Source: Corythucha ciliata
Taxonomy: Eukaryota; Arthropoda; Insecta; Hemiptera; Tingidae
Assembly (NCBI GenBank): GCA_038030265.1
Contig: CM075943.1
Location: 36,394,001-36,458,000 of the forward strand
Reading direction: 5' to 3'
DNA: 64,000 nt
Of this stretch, positions 45,344 to 57,675 are shown piece by piece; within the stretch, counting starts at the first letter, position 1; the number at the start of each line of letters is the position of its first letter. The translations under genes and the position numbers were made by a program. Below the pieces are notes generated by a model. The model saw only the letters and a program-made list of their open reading frames with translations. It made no database searches and was not told the origin of the DNA.

Positions 45344-48041
45344 TGTGCGCATGGAAAGAGCCATTATCCGTCAAAAACTCCCCCGCCTTTACCTGTAGAC
45401 TTTTTGTGTAGCTTTCTAATGTGTGACGCCAATTGTGACCTCTAAAGTGCGAATTTGGCCACCAAACATGAAATTATGCCCCCCCCCCCCCCGAATCTTA
45501 CTATGTTCGCCAACTGCTGATTTAGATCTGGCAATCCGGCACAGAAATTATGGTTTTTTATCAGAAACTCTGACAAGCCGGTCTGGAGAATATCGAAATA
45601 ATCCTCAAATTTTGTCCCAGAAACTGAGTGAAAACTTACAATCTATCCTCAAAATCCGAACTGGTGATTTAACCCCACGAACTGACTAGCTGAGCTCCGT
45701 TAGAGAGCTGCATTGAGCTAAAAGACGCGTTTTGGGTTATTTATGGTAGTCCAGTCAAACTAGAATTTTACCTATCAAAAGGTCCAGTATCATTTTTTTT
45801 TTTTATCTTAATGTGTATCGTATGTATAAGGTAGTTTATACAGGGTGTTCACCGGTGGCGTTGACTACATTGCACACGGTGGAAGAACATGCCAAGAGCT
45901 GTAAAGTTTCCCCTTTCACTTTTCTATTATTTCCAGCCGTTACCGAGATATGATATTTTGAACGCTTTTCATGAAGAAAAGCAGTTTTCATTAGAGAACC
46001 ACGTTTTCTCGGGTTTTATGTGGTGCGTTTAGACATTAAATGACAGATTCGGACTCTGCAAAAAATTTACCGTAAGATGCAATGCGATTCATTTCGGTAT
46101 TACCTTGACACACCTATCATTGTAGGCGTCAAAGTTTTTCTTTGCCCAAAATAAGATTTCTTGCTAAGTTGTACCCTTGATTTTCACTACTGGGAAAAAA
46201 ACGCAGGTGACGCACCTATACTCTAAAAACACCTCCAAGCAGTCAGCTTTCGAATGACGTATCACAAAAACAGCTTCTGGCTTATTTTGGCCACCAAAAT
46301 CAGCTTTATTTTTAAAAACTACCCTTTGAGACAAATATCAGAAGCCCCAAAGCCAGTTTTTAAACTCGTTACTCTCATAAGCTATGCCTCGTAGCAATCC
46401 TGCTGCAGTCTTGTATTCTCAGTGTGTGGGATCTTCATCAATAAAGTCCACACTGTGGACTCCCAAACGTAGAAATCCGGAGGCGTCAAGACAGGTATCT
46501 CACGTTGGCCTCAAAATGGGCTCGTAATAGTCCACTGTGCATGAGCTGCACTCTTGTGTTCTTGCGAGAGATCTTCATCAAACAAGCCCACGATGTGGAC
46601 AGTGTCCAGTGATGCCAGAGTCAGATCATGTTTCCTCATGCTGACCCCAAAATGAGTCCTTGAAATAATTCTTCCACTATGAGTTGGAAGTTGTACATTA
46701 TCCACCCATCATTTCTGCTGACGGCTTACACCGTGAGGCAGTCCGCGGGTCTTCAATTAGTGGATTCAAATCGAGAAACATGTAGAGAGATAAATTGATG
46801 TGATATCCAATTGCCAATTATCCCTATCCAGGTTTTAGTTATAGCCTTATTATCCAGACCGAGTCTCAACATATTTAGATGAGAGCAGGAGATTCTGATT
46901 CGTTAAGGCTGAATATTTATTATTCAAGTCCTGTATGTCTTCTCACTAGTGTCTAAATATACCGCTAGACTAACGATTTGGTTCATGTGTGCCGCTAAGA
47001 AAAGTTGGCATCGCGCATTTTGTCTTTTGATATTGTTAGTAAGATCGCTTAAACTACGAGGGTTAGTAGGTAATGCATGCATAAAGCTGTGGCCGTAGGA
47101 GCCTACATTGTCTGTCTTTCCTCGTTGAGGTGCGTCAAAAACGAACCGTTTTCGGCTGCTCGCCATCTTCAGCGTATCCGGAAATAGTATTGAAACTCAG
47201 CCTTTGGAATTGCTTGAAACTGAAACTTTGTCTTTTCTTATAAAAAAAAATAAATAAAAATATTTTTCAAAGCTAACAAACGATGTTGTGTCTGAATATG
47301 TCGCTAAACAAACGATTGGGGTGGTGTGTGCCATTACGTGAAGTTGGCGGCACACATTTGGTTTCTTAAAAAATTGTATATTGTAGGGCTAAGCAAACGA
47401 AAATTTGGCCTAAACAAACGAATGACGCCATTATCGTCGTGTTTCGTGACATGTGTTCGGCCAGATTCACGTACATAGAAGATTGATCTTTCTCAGCTAA
47501 AATAGGAAAAACGCCAACGGTGGATTGTCCACGGTGGGAACGCGCTCGGCGACAATGTCAAATTACTCAGGATTTGGCCACTTTACTGAAATTCGATTCC
47601 CCGTACATAGATAGAATAATTACCTATTTGAAGAAAATAAACTGCTACGGTAAAATTTAAAATATATGAAAGATAATAGTAAATTTTAATTATGAAGTTA
47701 AGGGCTAATAACCTAAGCAGTTGATCGCGGGGGAATCGCGGGTTCGGGAGGTACCTTTGTGGCTTAAATGGGGGGGGGGCATAATTTGACGCTACGCAAA
47801 AATTATATTTCTTGATTATTTAGATACCAAGCGGCCTCATAGAGATTTCTTCCTGGGTTGCGTCTTTAACGCCCTAGAAAAGGGCGTTATGTGGTGTGAG
47901 TATATTATAGAGAAGAGGAGCTCGATCCGGGGAGTTATTCACCGCTTGGTGAGTGAACCCGGCGAGCTCATGGACGAGCGGGGGAGAATGGCCCGATAGC
48001 GTCAACAAATCATTGATGAAACTGCTTGTTATCCGCAACAC
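45344..48041. other. Intergenic, no gene recognised; one isolated transposon end and a diverged repeat
   Basis: At 45839-45900 TACAGGGTGTTCACCGG resembles the TA-CAGGG ends of the mariner-type elements at 28465 and 54527, but no matching second end was found, so it is a solo or decayed end. At 46400-46690 a diverged direct repeat of about 130 bp contains 'gatcttcatcaa', 'ca(c/g)a(c/t)tgtgga' and 'cctcaaaatg/ccccaaaatg'. Nothing else stands out. Confidence 0.5.
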
Positions 48042-48044
48042 TTA

Positions 48045-48181
48045 GGGCCGTATTCATAGACGTCACACAAGCTGAGTACTTACTTAAGTGACTTCAAAAC
48101 AGTCGTTCTAATAAGTGAGTCATCTGTTTTGAATCGAAATAAGTAAATACTCTACTCAAGTGACGACTATGAATACGGGCC
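48045..48181. mobile_element. Harbinger-type MITE, 137 bp
   Basis: Inverted ends GGGCCGTATTCATAGACGTC and complement, three mismatches at most. Flanked by TTA on both sides (48042-48044, 48182-48184). The interior is also partly self-complementary. No coding. Confidence 0.92.
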
Positions 48182-48184
48182 TTA

Positions 48185-50950
48185 GGGTTTTACAAACATA
48201 TCCTCGGGGTTTTAATATAAAACCCGAGGGATTCTATAGTCAGGGGGACAGAGTCGAGTTCACAGCCAGAGTCGGGGGTCCACAGAGTCAGGGACGCACA
48301 TCCTTGCCGGGGGGGGGGGCGGAAGCCTCGCGACCAGCCCTCGCGCCAGCTCGTGTCCACGCTACCGCAACCGCAAGCCGTCGGGCCTGGGGAAAGGTGA
48401 GTCAGACTGTAAATAATAAATGTACATCACGGGGTAAAGGTACCTCTTTGTTACCCTTTGTCGACTCTCTGAACCCAGACCCATTCGGTGGTACACGTCC
48501 TGTGGTGGTTCTCTGCGTCTTACAGTAGACGGGGCTTTAAAGTGAACTAAAAGTTATTGATAGGAACCGGAATACGATAACTACAGAAAATGCGAAGTAG
48601 TTTGTCTTATATACTTATCTAACTAAATAAAATATGACGATAATAATAAGAGAACAAGGCCAAGGATTGTGTTCTTCGGGAGGATGTTGCACTTCAAGAC
48701 GTAAAGCCCTCGTGAATTCACACAATTATGTTCTAAGCGTTTAGCCGACATGTAAATCCAGTACTGACAGAACTGCTTCAAATAATTCAAGGTGGCTTTA
48801 TGTTTTTATTTTTGAAGGAAAAAGGTTTCTATACCTACATTAGTATGTACCAAAACAAATCATAATTAAGCTCTCTAGCTAGGGACTGAGAGTGTTTTCA
48901 CTTTCTCAATTGTGGGGAAGGCTTCCCGGCGGGTGTTCATAAAACTGTCAAGGAGTTTTTTAAACAAAAAATCTATCATTTCACAAAGAACTGGCAGGAA
49001 TGAAAAGGATGAAGTTGGGGGAAGCTGGTGTTAAAGACACGTTCCAAATCGAGATGAATCAAGCTCCGTAAAAATAATCAGATACACAAATCTGAAAATA
49101 ATTAAATGATGACTCGTCGTAATTTCTTTTTCTTTTTTTTTTTTTTTTTTTGACCTCGCATCCTCGCAGACCTTAGCACAAAAAAACAAGTGAGAGACCT
49201 TAACGAATATTTGCTGAATCTCAAATTTAATTTCTTTTTTGTGGAAAAGAATTCACATTAAGAGAAAAAGCTTGTGATGCCTTGTTCCACTTATTAATGT
49301 TTGGCATACAAAAAATACAACAAACTCTCAAAATGTATTTTCTTTTTTAAAGGAAACCCTAAAATTCGCAATTTTGATCATTAAAGTTGGTAGTTTTAGT
49401 AAATCGCGGGATATAAAACGCAGTTTTCAAATAATATCTCCCTGTAATAAAAAAAAAATCACGAGAAAATAAAGTTATTCTCGTGCGTTTGCCTTAAAAC
49501 TCAAGTGTTCTGAACTCAAACGGGACAGTTATATGTTATCCCATCAGAGTCAATTTACCCGTGGCAACCTATATATCGCCTAACAGTTGAAAATTGCATT
49601 TTGGTTAGCTATTAAATTTTTAATTTATTCAGCAGAGTTCCGAGGATTTATGGTTATGCTAACTCGCATCGTTGGGTCTCGACGTGAAAATTCCTAAGGA
49701 AGTAAAAATAAAATAGAAGATGATGGAGTGGGAGGGAGACTATATGCTTTCGTGTCACGAATAGAAATTTTCGGAACTTAGCTGAATATGTCCGGCCAGA
49801 ACTGGAGATGATTCCAACTCGGTTCAGGATCAGGACGACAATAAATTACATTATAAACATTCATTCGCCAGCTAACATTTTTCGTAATTTAAACGTCTCA
49901 TCCCTCAAGAAACGCTGTATTTTTTTAGTCCTGTGCAGGTGCCAGACTCGATCAAATGACCCGGATTTTTCATACGGTGGGCTCCCGGAGTGTATACCCC
50001 TTCCCGCTGGATTTAGATATCCCTTTCGGGTCATTGTGAGGTCTCGTAGAGGTCACCCACTCCAACTGAGGCCAAAACATCCGATGAAAAAGTTGATCCT
50101 ACCTCAGAAAAAAATAAATCATTCTCTGGATCATTTATGTCTAGTGTATCGTCGTTTGGCTCTCGTCGAGCACAAACTAAGCGCCTCCGGGTCTTCGAGT
50201 TCGATACAAAGTTGTTTAATTCGAGTCAGACGCACATTTTGGCGCAAACGTAATCCCTCTATCTGCTCTGGTTGCTGAGTTATGTCAAATTTTAACTTTT
50301 GAGAGGGGGTAGTAGGTTGTGTTTGCAGGTGGACATTAGAGGGGACTTAATCTTACAATTATCTTACGAATGTATAGAACATTCCTACCATCTGGTAACG
50401 CTTAATGATTGTTTGCAAATTTGATGTCGTTAATCTTCGGACTATTAATGATTATTTGAAGAACGCATGGGTAGGGGAGCAGTTCCATCCGTTATCTATT
50501 TCACACGCTAAAAGCTTGGAGTTTTCGTGATCATGTACCGTCGGTATCCGTCAAAACTAGGTAAAAATTTAAGATGGTGGTACGCCCACCCCCTCCCCAC
50601 ACTCTCCGAGGCGGCTCGATCTACGTTCATTGGAAGCTTATTCATACGAGTCAGGTCCCTGAATTAGGAGATCTCATTTTTATGCTAGCGTTGCTATATT
50701 TAGTATTTTTGACTAGGTTACAATGATTAAAAAAAAGTAAGATCGCTTGTACGCCGGCAAGAAAAGGTAGAAACCATAAAATGGTGCACACCATTCGAAA
50801 GCTTACAAAATGGAGCAGTTTTCCCTCTAATTACAAAAATACTTTTCCATTTATAAAAATTGGGAAATTAAATAAATTCGATGAAAGTAATATCTTCCGT
50901 ACGACGATGGAAGGGCATAGCCCGACACGATTCGAGTTTCGAGAAAAAAT
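48185..50950. other. Non-coding stretch, no gene recognised
   Basis: The longest frame, 49938-50276, follows a fair acceptor (TTTTTTAGTCCTGTGCAG) and is basic and Ser-rich without a recognised domain. No partner exon is evident, so I do not call it. The rest is AT-rich with homopolymer runs (for example T run near 49131-49151). Confidence 0.45.
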
Positions 50951-51283
50951 GGGCTCCCCGCAACCTCTGGATTACTAGTCCATCACGCTGCCAACTGCGC
51001 CAGGGTGACGCCTTTGGCAGTCGTATTGCGAGGGATCAGCTAAGCCGAACCCCACAACATATTTCTTCTTCTATCGAACTTCATCTCGGTATGATAACAT
51101 TGGCGTGGTTTACCTTTGTCATAAGGAGAAACACCTAGAGTTTCGAGAAACAATGGCCCTGGGTGGGGTTCGGCTTAGCTGATCTCTCGCAGTACGACTG
51201 CCAAAGGCGTCACCGTGGCGCAATTGGCAGCGTGCTGGACTAGTAATCCAGAGGTGGCGGGTTCAAATCCCGCCGGGGAGCCG
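50951..51283. repeat. Inverted repeat with tRNA-like sequences in both arms
   Basis: Left arm 50951-51055 and right arm 51163-51283 are reverse complements except for small changes. The left arm lacks the T-arm segment present in the right. Between them, 'gagtttcgagaaa(a/c)aatgg' occurs as a direct repeat at about 50934 and 51138. The arms also share 'cggcttagctgatc' and 'actgccaaaggcgtcacc' upstream of the tRNA-like part, so the duplicated unit is longer than a tRNA. Confidence 0.85.
51209..51281 (+). tRNA. tRNA-Thr(AGT)-like sequence, probably a pseudogene or SINE head
   Basis: D arm GCGC/GCGT with GG in the loop, a perfect 5-bp anticodon stem CTGGA/TCCAG enclosing CTAGTAA (anticodon AGT, Thr), and a perfect T arm GCGGG-TTCAAAT-CCCGC. 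Box A (TGGCGCAATTGG) and box B (GGTTCAAATCC) are good. The acceptor stem GTCACCG/CGGGGAG has two mismatches, and no T-run terminator follows directly. The inverted copy at 50952-51017 (minus) lacks the T arm. Confidence 0.5.
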
Positions 51284-51560
51284 GAAGATATCACTTTCAT
51301 TCAATTTTATTAAATACCGGCGACAACATCTTTCTTCGTCTGTTAAAATTGGGAAAATCGCGTTGGAAAATGTAGCGAAACAATAAACATTGGATTCCCT
51401 TCGAAATCTACAGCTCCTACGCCTATTACGTCATTTTGATGGAAATGTTGCGCTCTCTCAGAAGATCCAGTTACTTTTAGTATTCGATTAATCTACTGGC
51501 GAGCAGCTGGCATTTAATGACAAAAAACTGGAGGCCGCAAAAAAATCACAAAATGTCAAA

Positions 51561-54380
51561 TTAGTCCAGGAGCAGGTTCGAAAATCGTGCACTTTTGAGT
51601 CGAGCTTTCAAACTTTGCAGGCGTGTTCTAGATGGCTGATGAGTTGATTTTAAGATTGGAGGCAATCGCGACATCGCATAGGACGGCTGTTATTCAAGAT
51701 AGCCGTTGGAAATATTAGTATTCCCGCCGTTTCAGCGCTTTTTTCAAACTCTTTCCGAGTTGAAGCGCTGTTAAGGACTACATTAGACTGCTCTGAGTTC
51801 GAAAACAACCATTGGAGCGATCAATTAATACCGCACGTGGATCATGCAGCAGCTTCTTTTACGCGTCTTTACATAAAAAAATGATTTTCCATGCTCGCCG
51901 AATTTGGATACTAAGGGCATCTCTTTCAAGTCCATTGCATTCCACCCTTGTCCTAGGGTGTCTGCAACTGAAATTTCGCCTCAAACCCCAAATCGCCCCC
52001 CAGCTGATGGAGCTACAAATGTATTCTATGCCCCGTGTTCAACTCCCTTTCAAGGGCTGAGGATCCCCGATTTGCGCAAGATTTTTTCATGAACGTGTCT
52101 CTCACATATGAGGGCGTAATTTGTGGTTCAGAGCCGATCCATAAAACCAATATGGTGGCCGTAATTCGAGATGATTTCCAATAATTACAATATTTCATAC
52201 GTTTCCGACCTATTTCTCGCTCGCGACTAGCGTAAATAAGTGTCTCCATTCAAACATTGTCGTCATCGGGCTTCAAGTAAAACTCCTTCATGTGCAATAT
52301 TGAATTTCTAACGAAAGAATCGAAATATTAATGCATGACTAATTCAGAAATAATTTGAGCAAGGATTTGGCTTTTCCAAGGGGGCATTTGCATCCTAGTT
52401 AGAATACCCCCCCCCCCCCAACTCTATTACCGTCAAACGCACTTTTCCACGTTTTGTAACAGACGTGTACTAAGATACGGAACCTCATTGAAATATATGT
52501 AGAATACGATGCACAATTTTTAAAATCATATTAAAAACGTTTTATATTTAACCAATGTAAAATGTCAATAAAGTAATAATTTCAAAATCTGGCTCCCTAA
52601 AATGCCGGATACGTTTAGAAACTCTCATTAGATAACGGTATTAAGCGATTTGAAGAGCCGTGATCTAAAATTAACCATCGATTCTTAAAATTACAGCGGT
52701 ACTGATATTTCGCTGTTTCAACACCCATCCAAAGATTGCTAAGGTTCAGCATAGCAAGGGCTGATCCGAGACCTCTCTCAGAGGGGGGGGGGGGATTCGA
52801 CACGTTCTCCTTACAAGTACAACCCCAAAACCTGTCCACCACTCCCCTCCCCTATGTTTTGAGAGATTTTCCAAGCTCGGGGGGGGGGGGGTAATTCTGT
52901 GTTACCCCCCCCCCCCTGGAACCACCTACGCAGCACAGCCTTTAAAGCAGGTGCAAAAAACAGGGAACAAGCTAGAAGCTCTGCTGAGTTGCCACACTGA
53001 GGTTCACACTGTTCGAGCTCAGAAAGTAGCACCACATATCCCAACATTTCACGGTCTTGAACAGATCTGGAATCGCCATACAAATTTCATGGAGTATCAA
53101 CGTGATGGAAACGGCTTTGCAAAAGAAGACGAATGGTGTCAACATGTTTCTCAGGTAAGCAAAACTGAATCAGAAATCGACATCAGTTCACAGCGTGGAA
53201 TTTCCTGGGCTGCCCATCATGCAAATAATGTAGTTATAGAAGGGCTTAATTCACCAATGACCACGTCCACAGCACTGCTTCCTCTCTCACGCCATGATCA
53301 TTATTCGAAAATCCATCGACGTGTTGAATCCGGGGCAGACTCCAGTTATAACTTTCGATCAACCTCTGTTCAAAATCGCCAAAGATATTCATTGGAATTG
53401 GCCAGAACCCTACGGTGAGGACAAGATTGTGGTTATGCTGGGTGGACTAGCACACAGATGGCCCTACTGAAAACACTTGGCGATATGATCATGATGCGCA
53501 ATATCATGGAAATTCCAACAAAACGCGCCTCACAATGATGAAGTTGGTGATAGGGTATTCTAGCTATGCATGACTAATTATTTCTGAATTAGTCATGCAT
53601 AAATATTTCGATTCTTTCGTTAAAAATTCAATATTTTACGTGAAGGAGTTTTACTTGAAGTCCGATGACGACAATTTTTGGCTGGAGACACTTATTTACG
53701 CTAGTCGCGTGTGAGTAATAGGTCGGAATCGTATGAAATATTGTAATTATTGGAAATCATCTCGAATTACGGCCGCCATATTGGTTTTATGGATCGGCTC
53801 TGAACCACAAATTACGCCCTCATATGTGAGAGACACGTTCATGAAAAAATCTTGCGCAAATCGGGGATCCTCAGCCCTTGAAAGGGAGTTGAACACGGGG
53901 CATAGAATACATTTGTAGCTCCATCAGCTGGGGGGCGATTTGGGGTTTGAGGCGAAATTTCAGTTGCAGACACCCTAGGACAAGGGTGGAATGCAATGGA
54001 CTTGAAAGAGATGCCCTTAGTATCCAAATTCGGCGAGCATGGAAAATCATTTTTTTATGTAAAGACGCGTAAAAGAAGCTGCTGCATGATCCACGTGTGG
54101 TATTAATTGATCGCTCCAATGGTTGTTTTCGAACTCAGAGCAGTCTAATGTAGTCCTTAACAGCGCTTCAACCCGGAAAGAGTTTGAAAAAAGCGTTGAA
54201 ACGGCGGAAATGCTAATATTTCCAACGGCTATCTTGAATAACAGCCGTCCTTTGCGATGTCGCGATTGCCTCCAATCTTAAAATCAACTCATCAGCCATC
54301 TAGAACACGCCTGCAAAGTTTGAAAGCTCGACTCAAAAGTGCACGATTTTGCTATTTTTCTTGAATCTGCTCCTGGACTA
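51561..54380. repeat. Large inverted duplication (arms about 0.8 kb) with a 1.2-kb centre
   Basis: Left arm 51561 to about 52350 and right arm about 53570 to 54380 are near-identical reverse complements (matching pieces include CCAGGAGCAG, 'tctagatggctgatgagttg', 'ggcaatcgcgacatcgca' and 'cgcaagattttttcatgaac'). The centre holds poly-C tracts and the protein fragment at 52960-53540. At the inner edge of the right arm is a small palindrome, TGCATGACTAATTATTTCTG and complement. Just outside the right arm, 54465-54487 ends in ACACCCTGTA, a mariner-type end facing left. May be one large foldback transposon or a local palindromic rearrangement. Confidence 0.85.
52951..53540 (+). pseudogene. Fragment of an uncharacterised conserved protein (frameshifted)
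   Basis: The frame from about 52951 reads WCQHVSQVSKTESEIDI, then GISWAAHHA and TALLPLS. A shift near 53290 continues as SIDVLNPGQTPVITFDQPLF, then KIAKDIHWNWPEPYGEDKIV and VMLGGL to about 53460, after which decayed GD-containing sequence follows. I recall this pattern (ISWAAFHA, NPGQ-PV, DQPLFA-AK, W-P--GED--VVM-GGLH-EMA) from abundant proteins of unknown function in cnidarian, sponge and arthropod genomes. I cannot check it here. The start of the fragment is not defined. Activity unknown. Confidence 0.5.
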
Positions 54381-55463
54381 AATATGTCGGAAACCAAGAG
54401 GAATTTTGGAAAAGTGCAAAAATTTGATTACAAATCAGGTGCCCTATCACTGGTTTTCGGCTGTGCAGTGAATTTCTGTACACCCTGTATAGAGAATGAT
54501 ATATAAAATAAATGTAACATAATATACAGGGTGTTCATAAATTACCTCGACAGAGAAAGTATGGTGATAGTACACCTCATTTGTGAACGAAATCACTATT
54601 TGAGGTTTTTTGGAATTCCTCTTGGTTTTCGAGATATCGCCAATTTCGTGTTTTTTTCGTGACCCTCCGTTTTTTTTACGATAAGTGACTAGTACGACCT
54701 CATCAACAGGTGCTAGACTAAAAGTAAGTAGCTCATTGAAAAGAGCATACAATTTCCTTCAATATTGGTCCTCAACTCAATAAAATCATATCAAGGCCCT
54801 AGCCGTTAGGGCATTAGATATCGGAAAGAAACACGTTTTTCGCATTTCTGCCCAATTTTCGTCACCGATTTACATCATTTCGTCAGAGGAAAATATTTTT
54901 TTGCATTCATAAGGAAAACTTCCTCATAATGTCAGCTTTCCAATGACATGCCATTGTTACCAGTTTTCACCACCTATCAAAGAGTTATGAGCACTAAACG
55001 ATACCAAAACTGAAAAATAACCCGCAAAGAGGAACTATTGAATGAGGTGAATCCAGATTATAATTACCTGTTTCCAACGGGTTAGACAAACTTAATGCAG
55101 GCAGTTAGCTAAATCTAACGCTAATTTACATTTTTCTGTAGAAAAGGGGTGGGGGTGAAGTTTAAAATATCGTTAGTGCCTTCATGTTCACGCTTTAATA
55201 ACTAGAAAAGTTACATTTTCGAACGTTCTTGAAAATAATTTGGAACCGGAATAAAAAATTAAATCCGTAATTTTTTAAATTATTGCTGATACGTAGTAAA
55301 ACAAAATTAGGATTGTTCAAAGTGTCCTCCCTGTCGATGAATGCAAAGCCGGCCCTTCACCTAACTGCGTTAGTTACACGTTGCATCTCCAGTGGTCGCC
55401 TCCGGATTTCCTCGCACGATTGTCGGATACGGTAATCCAGCTCATCTCTTGTCGCCACCATGT

Positions 55464-56690
55464 GGATGCAAATGGACGGCTGCTCTGCTCACAACAGTCG
55501 GATAGTGAGAAATTATTTGGACACTACATTCAACAAGCGGTGAATTGGAGGACTTCTTGGTGACCACCTCGGACCGGCAAACGTGAAACAAAGAAGCTCC
55601 GACCTGACCCCCATGGATTCTTATTTATGGGGTCATCTAAAAACTTTTCTTTTTTTTTTTAATAGACCTTTATTAATCAAAAAAATTTACAAAAAAATAT
55701 ACAAAGAAAAAGTAACTGGCCCGTTCCTTAAAAGCCTATAGGCTTGTGTGAAGGAACGGAATTGTCATCCAAATGAACTCAGACTAGAAAAAACAAAACA
55801 AAAGGACCGAACAACAAAAAGTTTTCTCTTTTTAGGAACTTAGGGCAAGAAGAAGAGTATATACATGGTTCTTAAATCTTGACAAAGATGAAAATTCGTT
55901 TAAACTCAGCTTATTAGTGTGAAAAAATTTTGAAGCAACATAAAAAGCAGATCTTTTGAGCGTTTCTGTTCTGCATTTAGGCAACCCAACATTAGTTTGA
56001 CTTTTATTTCGAGTTATTCTACAACTTTTACTAAAAGACAAGGATTTTTCTTTGAAGTCCTGAATGCAAGCATACAAAATAAAAATCTGATTTATGTTTA
56101 ATACACCAAATTCCTTAAACAAACAGTCCGTATGAAACCGCTTTGGTTTATTTAATATACTTTTAACAATCGTGCTGTGCGCTGTTTTGGTACTGGTCAA
56201 GTGAGCAGGCACAGATGTACCCCATACAATTATAACATATTTTATGATTGAAAAAACTAATGCGTAATACACCATTTCAGAGATTGACTTGTCTACAATT
56301 TGCCGTAATAATTTGAATTTAAAAAACAATTATCGCAATCTCGCAACTAAATTTCTAATGTGCTCATCAAATTTTAAATTTTCATCCACAATTACACCCA
56401 GATATTTATGACTATTTACATACTCAAAAGAAATACACGTATTACCACTACAAACTCTAGGATCACAATTCGAATCATGTAAGCTAACCCTGGGAAGTAA
56501 TGCTTTATTCTTACACTTTTTTAGGGAGAATCTAATTACTTTGGTTTACAAACAACCAGTGGCGACGAGAGATGAGCTGGACAATCGTATTCGATAATCA
56601 CGCGAGGAAAACTGGGGATGCAACGTGCAACTAACGCAGTTAGGTGGAGGGCCGGCTTTGCATTCATCGACAGGGAGGACACTTTGAACA
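55464..56690 (+). pseudogene. Mariner-family transposase, C-terminal half, split by a LINE fragment
   Basis: 55464-55647 reads MQMDGCSAHNSRIVRNYLDT, one TGA stop, then RSSDLTPMDSYLWGHLK. The D in MDG and the D in SSDLTPMD fit the second and third catalytic residues of this insect transposase family, the latter in the usual RSPDLTP--F-LWG motif. After the 890-bp insertion the same frame resumes at 56538 (ACTTTGGTTTAC) with VATRDELDNRIR, followed by a stop and decay, to about 56690. The N-terminal DNA-binding domain and the first catalytic Asp are absent. An inverted copy of the C-terminal part lies at 55458-55330 on the minus strand. Confidence 0.82.
55648..56537 (-). mobile_element. 5'-truncated non-LTR retrotransposon inserted antisense
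   Basis: On the minus strand, 56520 to 55832 encodes the C-terminal end of a reverse transcriptase of CR1/Jockey-like type: YVNSHKYLGVIVDENLKFDEHI near 56420, a stop at about 56330, then SEMVYYALVFSIIKYVIIVWGT and LNKPKRFHTDCLFKEFGVL. The 3' UTR contains AATAAA and ends in an A tail (T run at 55650-55660 on the plus strand). Flanked by ACTTT (55643-55647 and 56538-56542), a short target duplication. Catalytic RT core not included. Confidence 0.85.
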
Positions 56691-57218
56691 ATCCTAATTT
56701 CGTTTTATTACGTATCAGCAATAATTTAAAAAATTATGGATTTAATTGTTTATTCCGGTTCCAAATTATTTTCAAGAACGTTCGAAAATGTAACTTTTCT
56801 AGTTATTAAAGCGTGAACTTGAAGGCACTAACGATATTTTAAACTTCACCCCCACCCATTTTCTACTCAAAAATGTAAATTAACGTTAGATTTAGCTAAC
56901 TGCCTGCATTAAGTTTGTCTAACCCGTTGGAAACAGGTAATTATAATCTGGATTCACCTCATTCAATAGGTCCTCTTTGCGGGTTATTTTTCAGTTTTGG
57001 TATCGTTTAGTGCTCATAACTCTTCGATAGGTGGTGAAAACTGGTAACAATGGCATGTCATTGGAAAGCTGACATTATGAGGAAGTTTTCCTTATGAATG
57101 CAAAAAAATATCTCGAAAACCAAGAGGAATTCCAAAAAACCTCAAATAGTGATTTCGTTCACAAATGAGGTGTACTATCACTATACTTTCTCTGTCGAGG
57201 TAATTTATGAACACCCTG

Positions 57219-57340
57219 TATTATAAATTATATTATATTATATAAATTATAATATAATATAAATTTTATTATAAAAATTATAAACAATTTAATATTTTAA
57301 AATATAATATTATATAAAAAAATAATAAAATAAAATACAC
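57219..57340. repeat. AT-only low-complexity tract
   Basis: TATAAATTATAT-type repeats with many small palindromes directly after the mariner element. Probably the AT-rich target it inserted in, later expanded. Confidence 0.8.
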
Positions 57341-57675
57341 CTGTATTTTCCACTAAATCCAGTCTGGAAAATAACATAACTCTCAGTTTACATCAACCCC
57401 AAGATTCAACTATTTATCCGGTAAATTCACCTCATCACGCCCATATTTTGATTTTTTGGTGTAAGAAGTTGTAGTTTGGCAGTAACCAAAATTTCGCTCC
57501 CCTCCCTCTCCCTGTAAACTCTGTCCCGAAGTCAAAATTCCGGCCCCACACTGCAGTAACTCGTTGTTTGGCTCACGAAATAAGAGTTATGGCAGTGATA
57601 GAGGGGGGGGGGATCAGACCCCTTTTCATTTTTCAAGTAGAATGGCGTTGCTTTGTTGCCGTGTGAAAAAAAAAA

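Larger units (their letters stand above)
54527..57218 (+). mobile_element. Rearranged Tc1/mariner-type element, 2.69 kb, foldback form
   Basis: Ends CAGGGTGTTCATAAATTACC and complement, flanked by TA (54525-54526, 57219-57220). The left arm (54527-55458) is an inverted copy of the right arm (about 56546-57218), which carries the 3' end of the transposase. The right arm lacks about 260 bp found in the left (near 54640-54900). Between them are a central transposase piece (55464-55647) and an antisense LINE fragment (55648-56537). So the 3' half exists twice, facing outward, and the 5' half of the gene is gone. Confidence 0.85.

Noticed and set aside
48160..48528. 122-codon frame near 48.3 kb
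   Set aside because: Starts inside the right end of a MITE and runs through a poly-G tract. Composition looks like GC-rich noise.
49808..50278. 156-codon frame with a fair splice acceptor at 49937
   Set aside because: No recognisable domain, no partner exon or donor that fits, and a second frame is open over the same start. Not enough to call a gene.
51812..54119. Paired 62- and 82-codon frames on both strands
   Set aside because: They are the two copies of one sequence in the inverted duplication. No motif, and they overlap each other in two frames.
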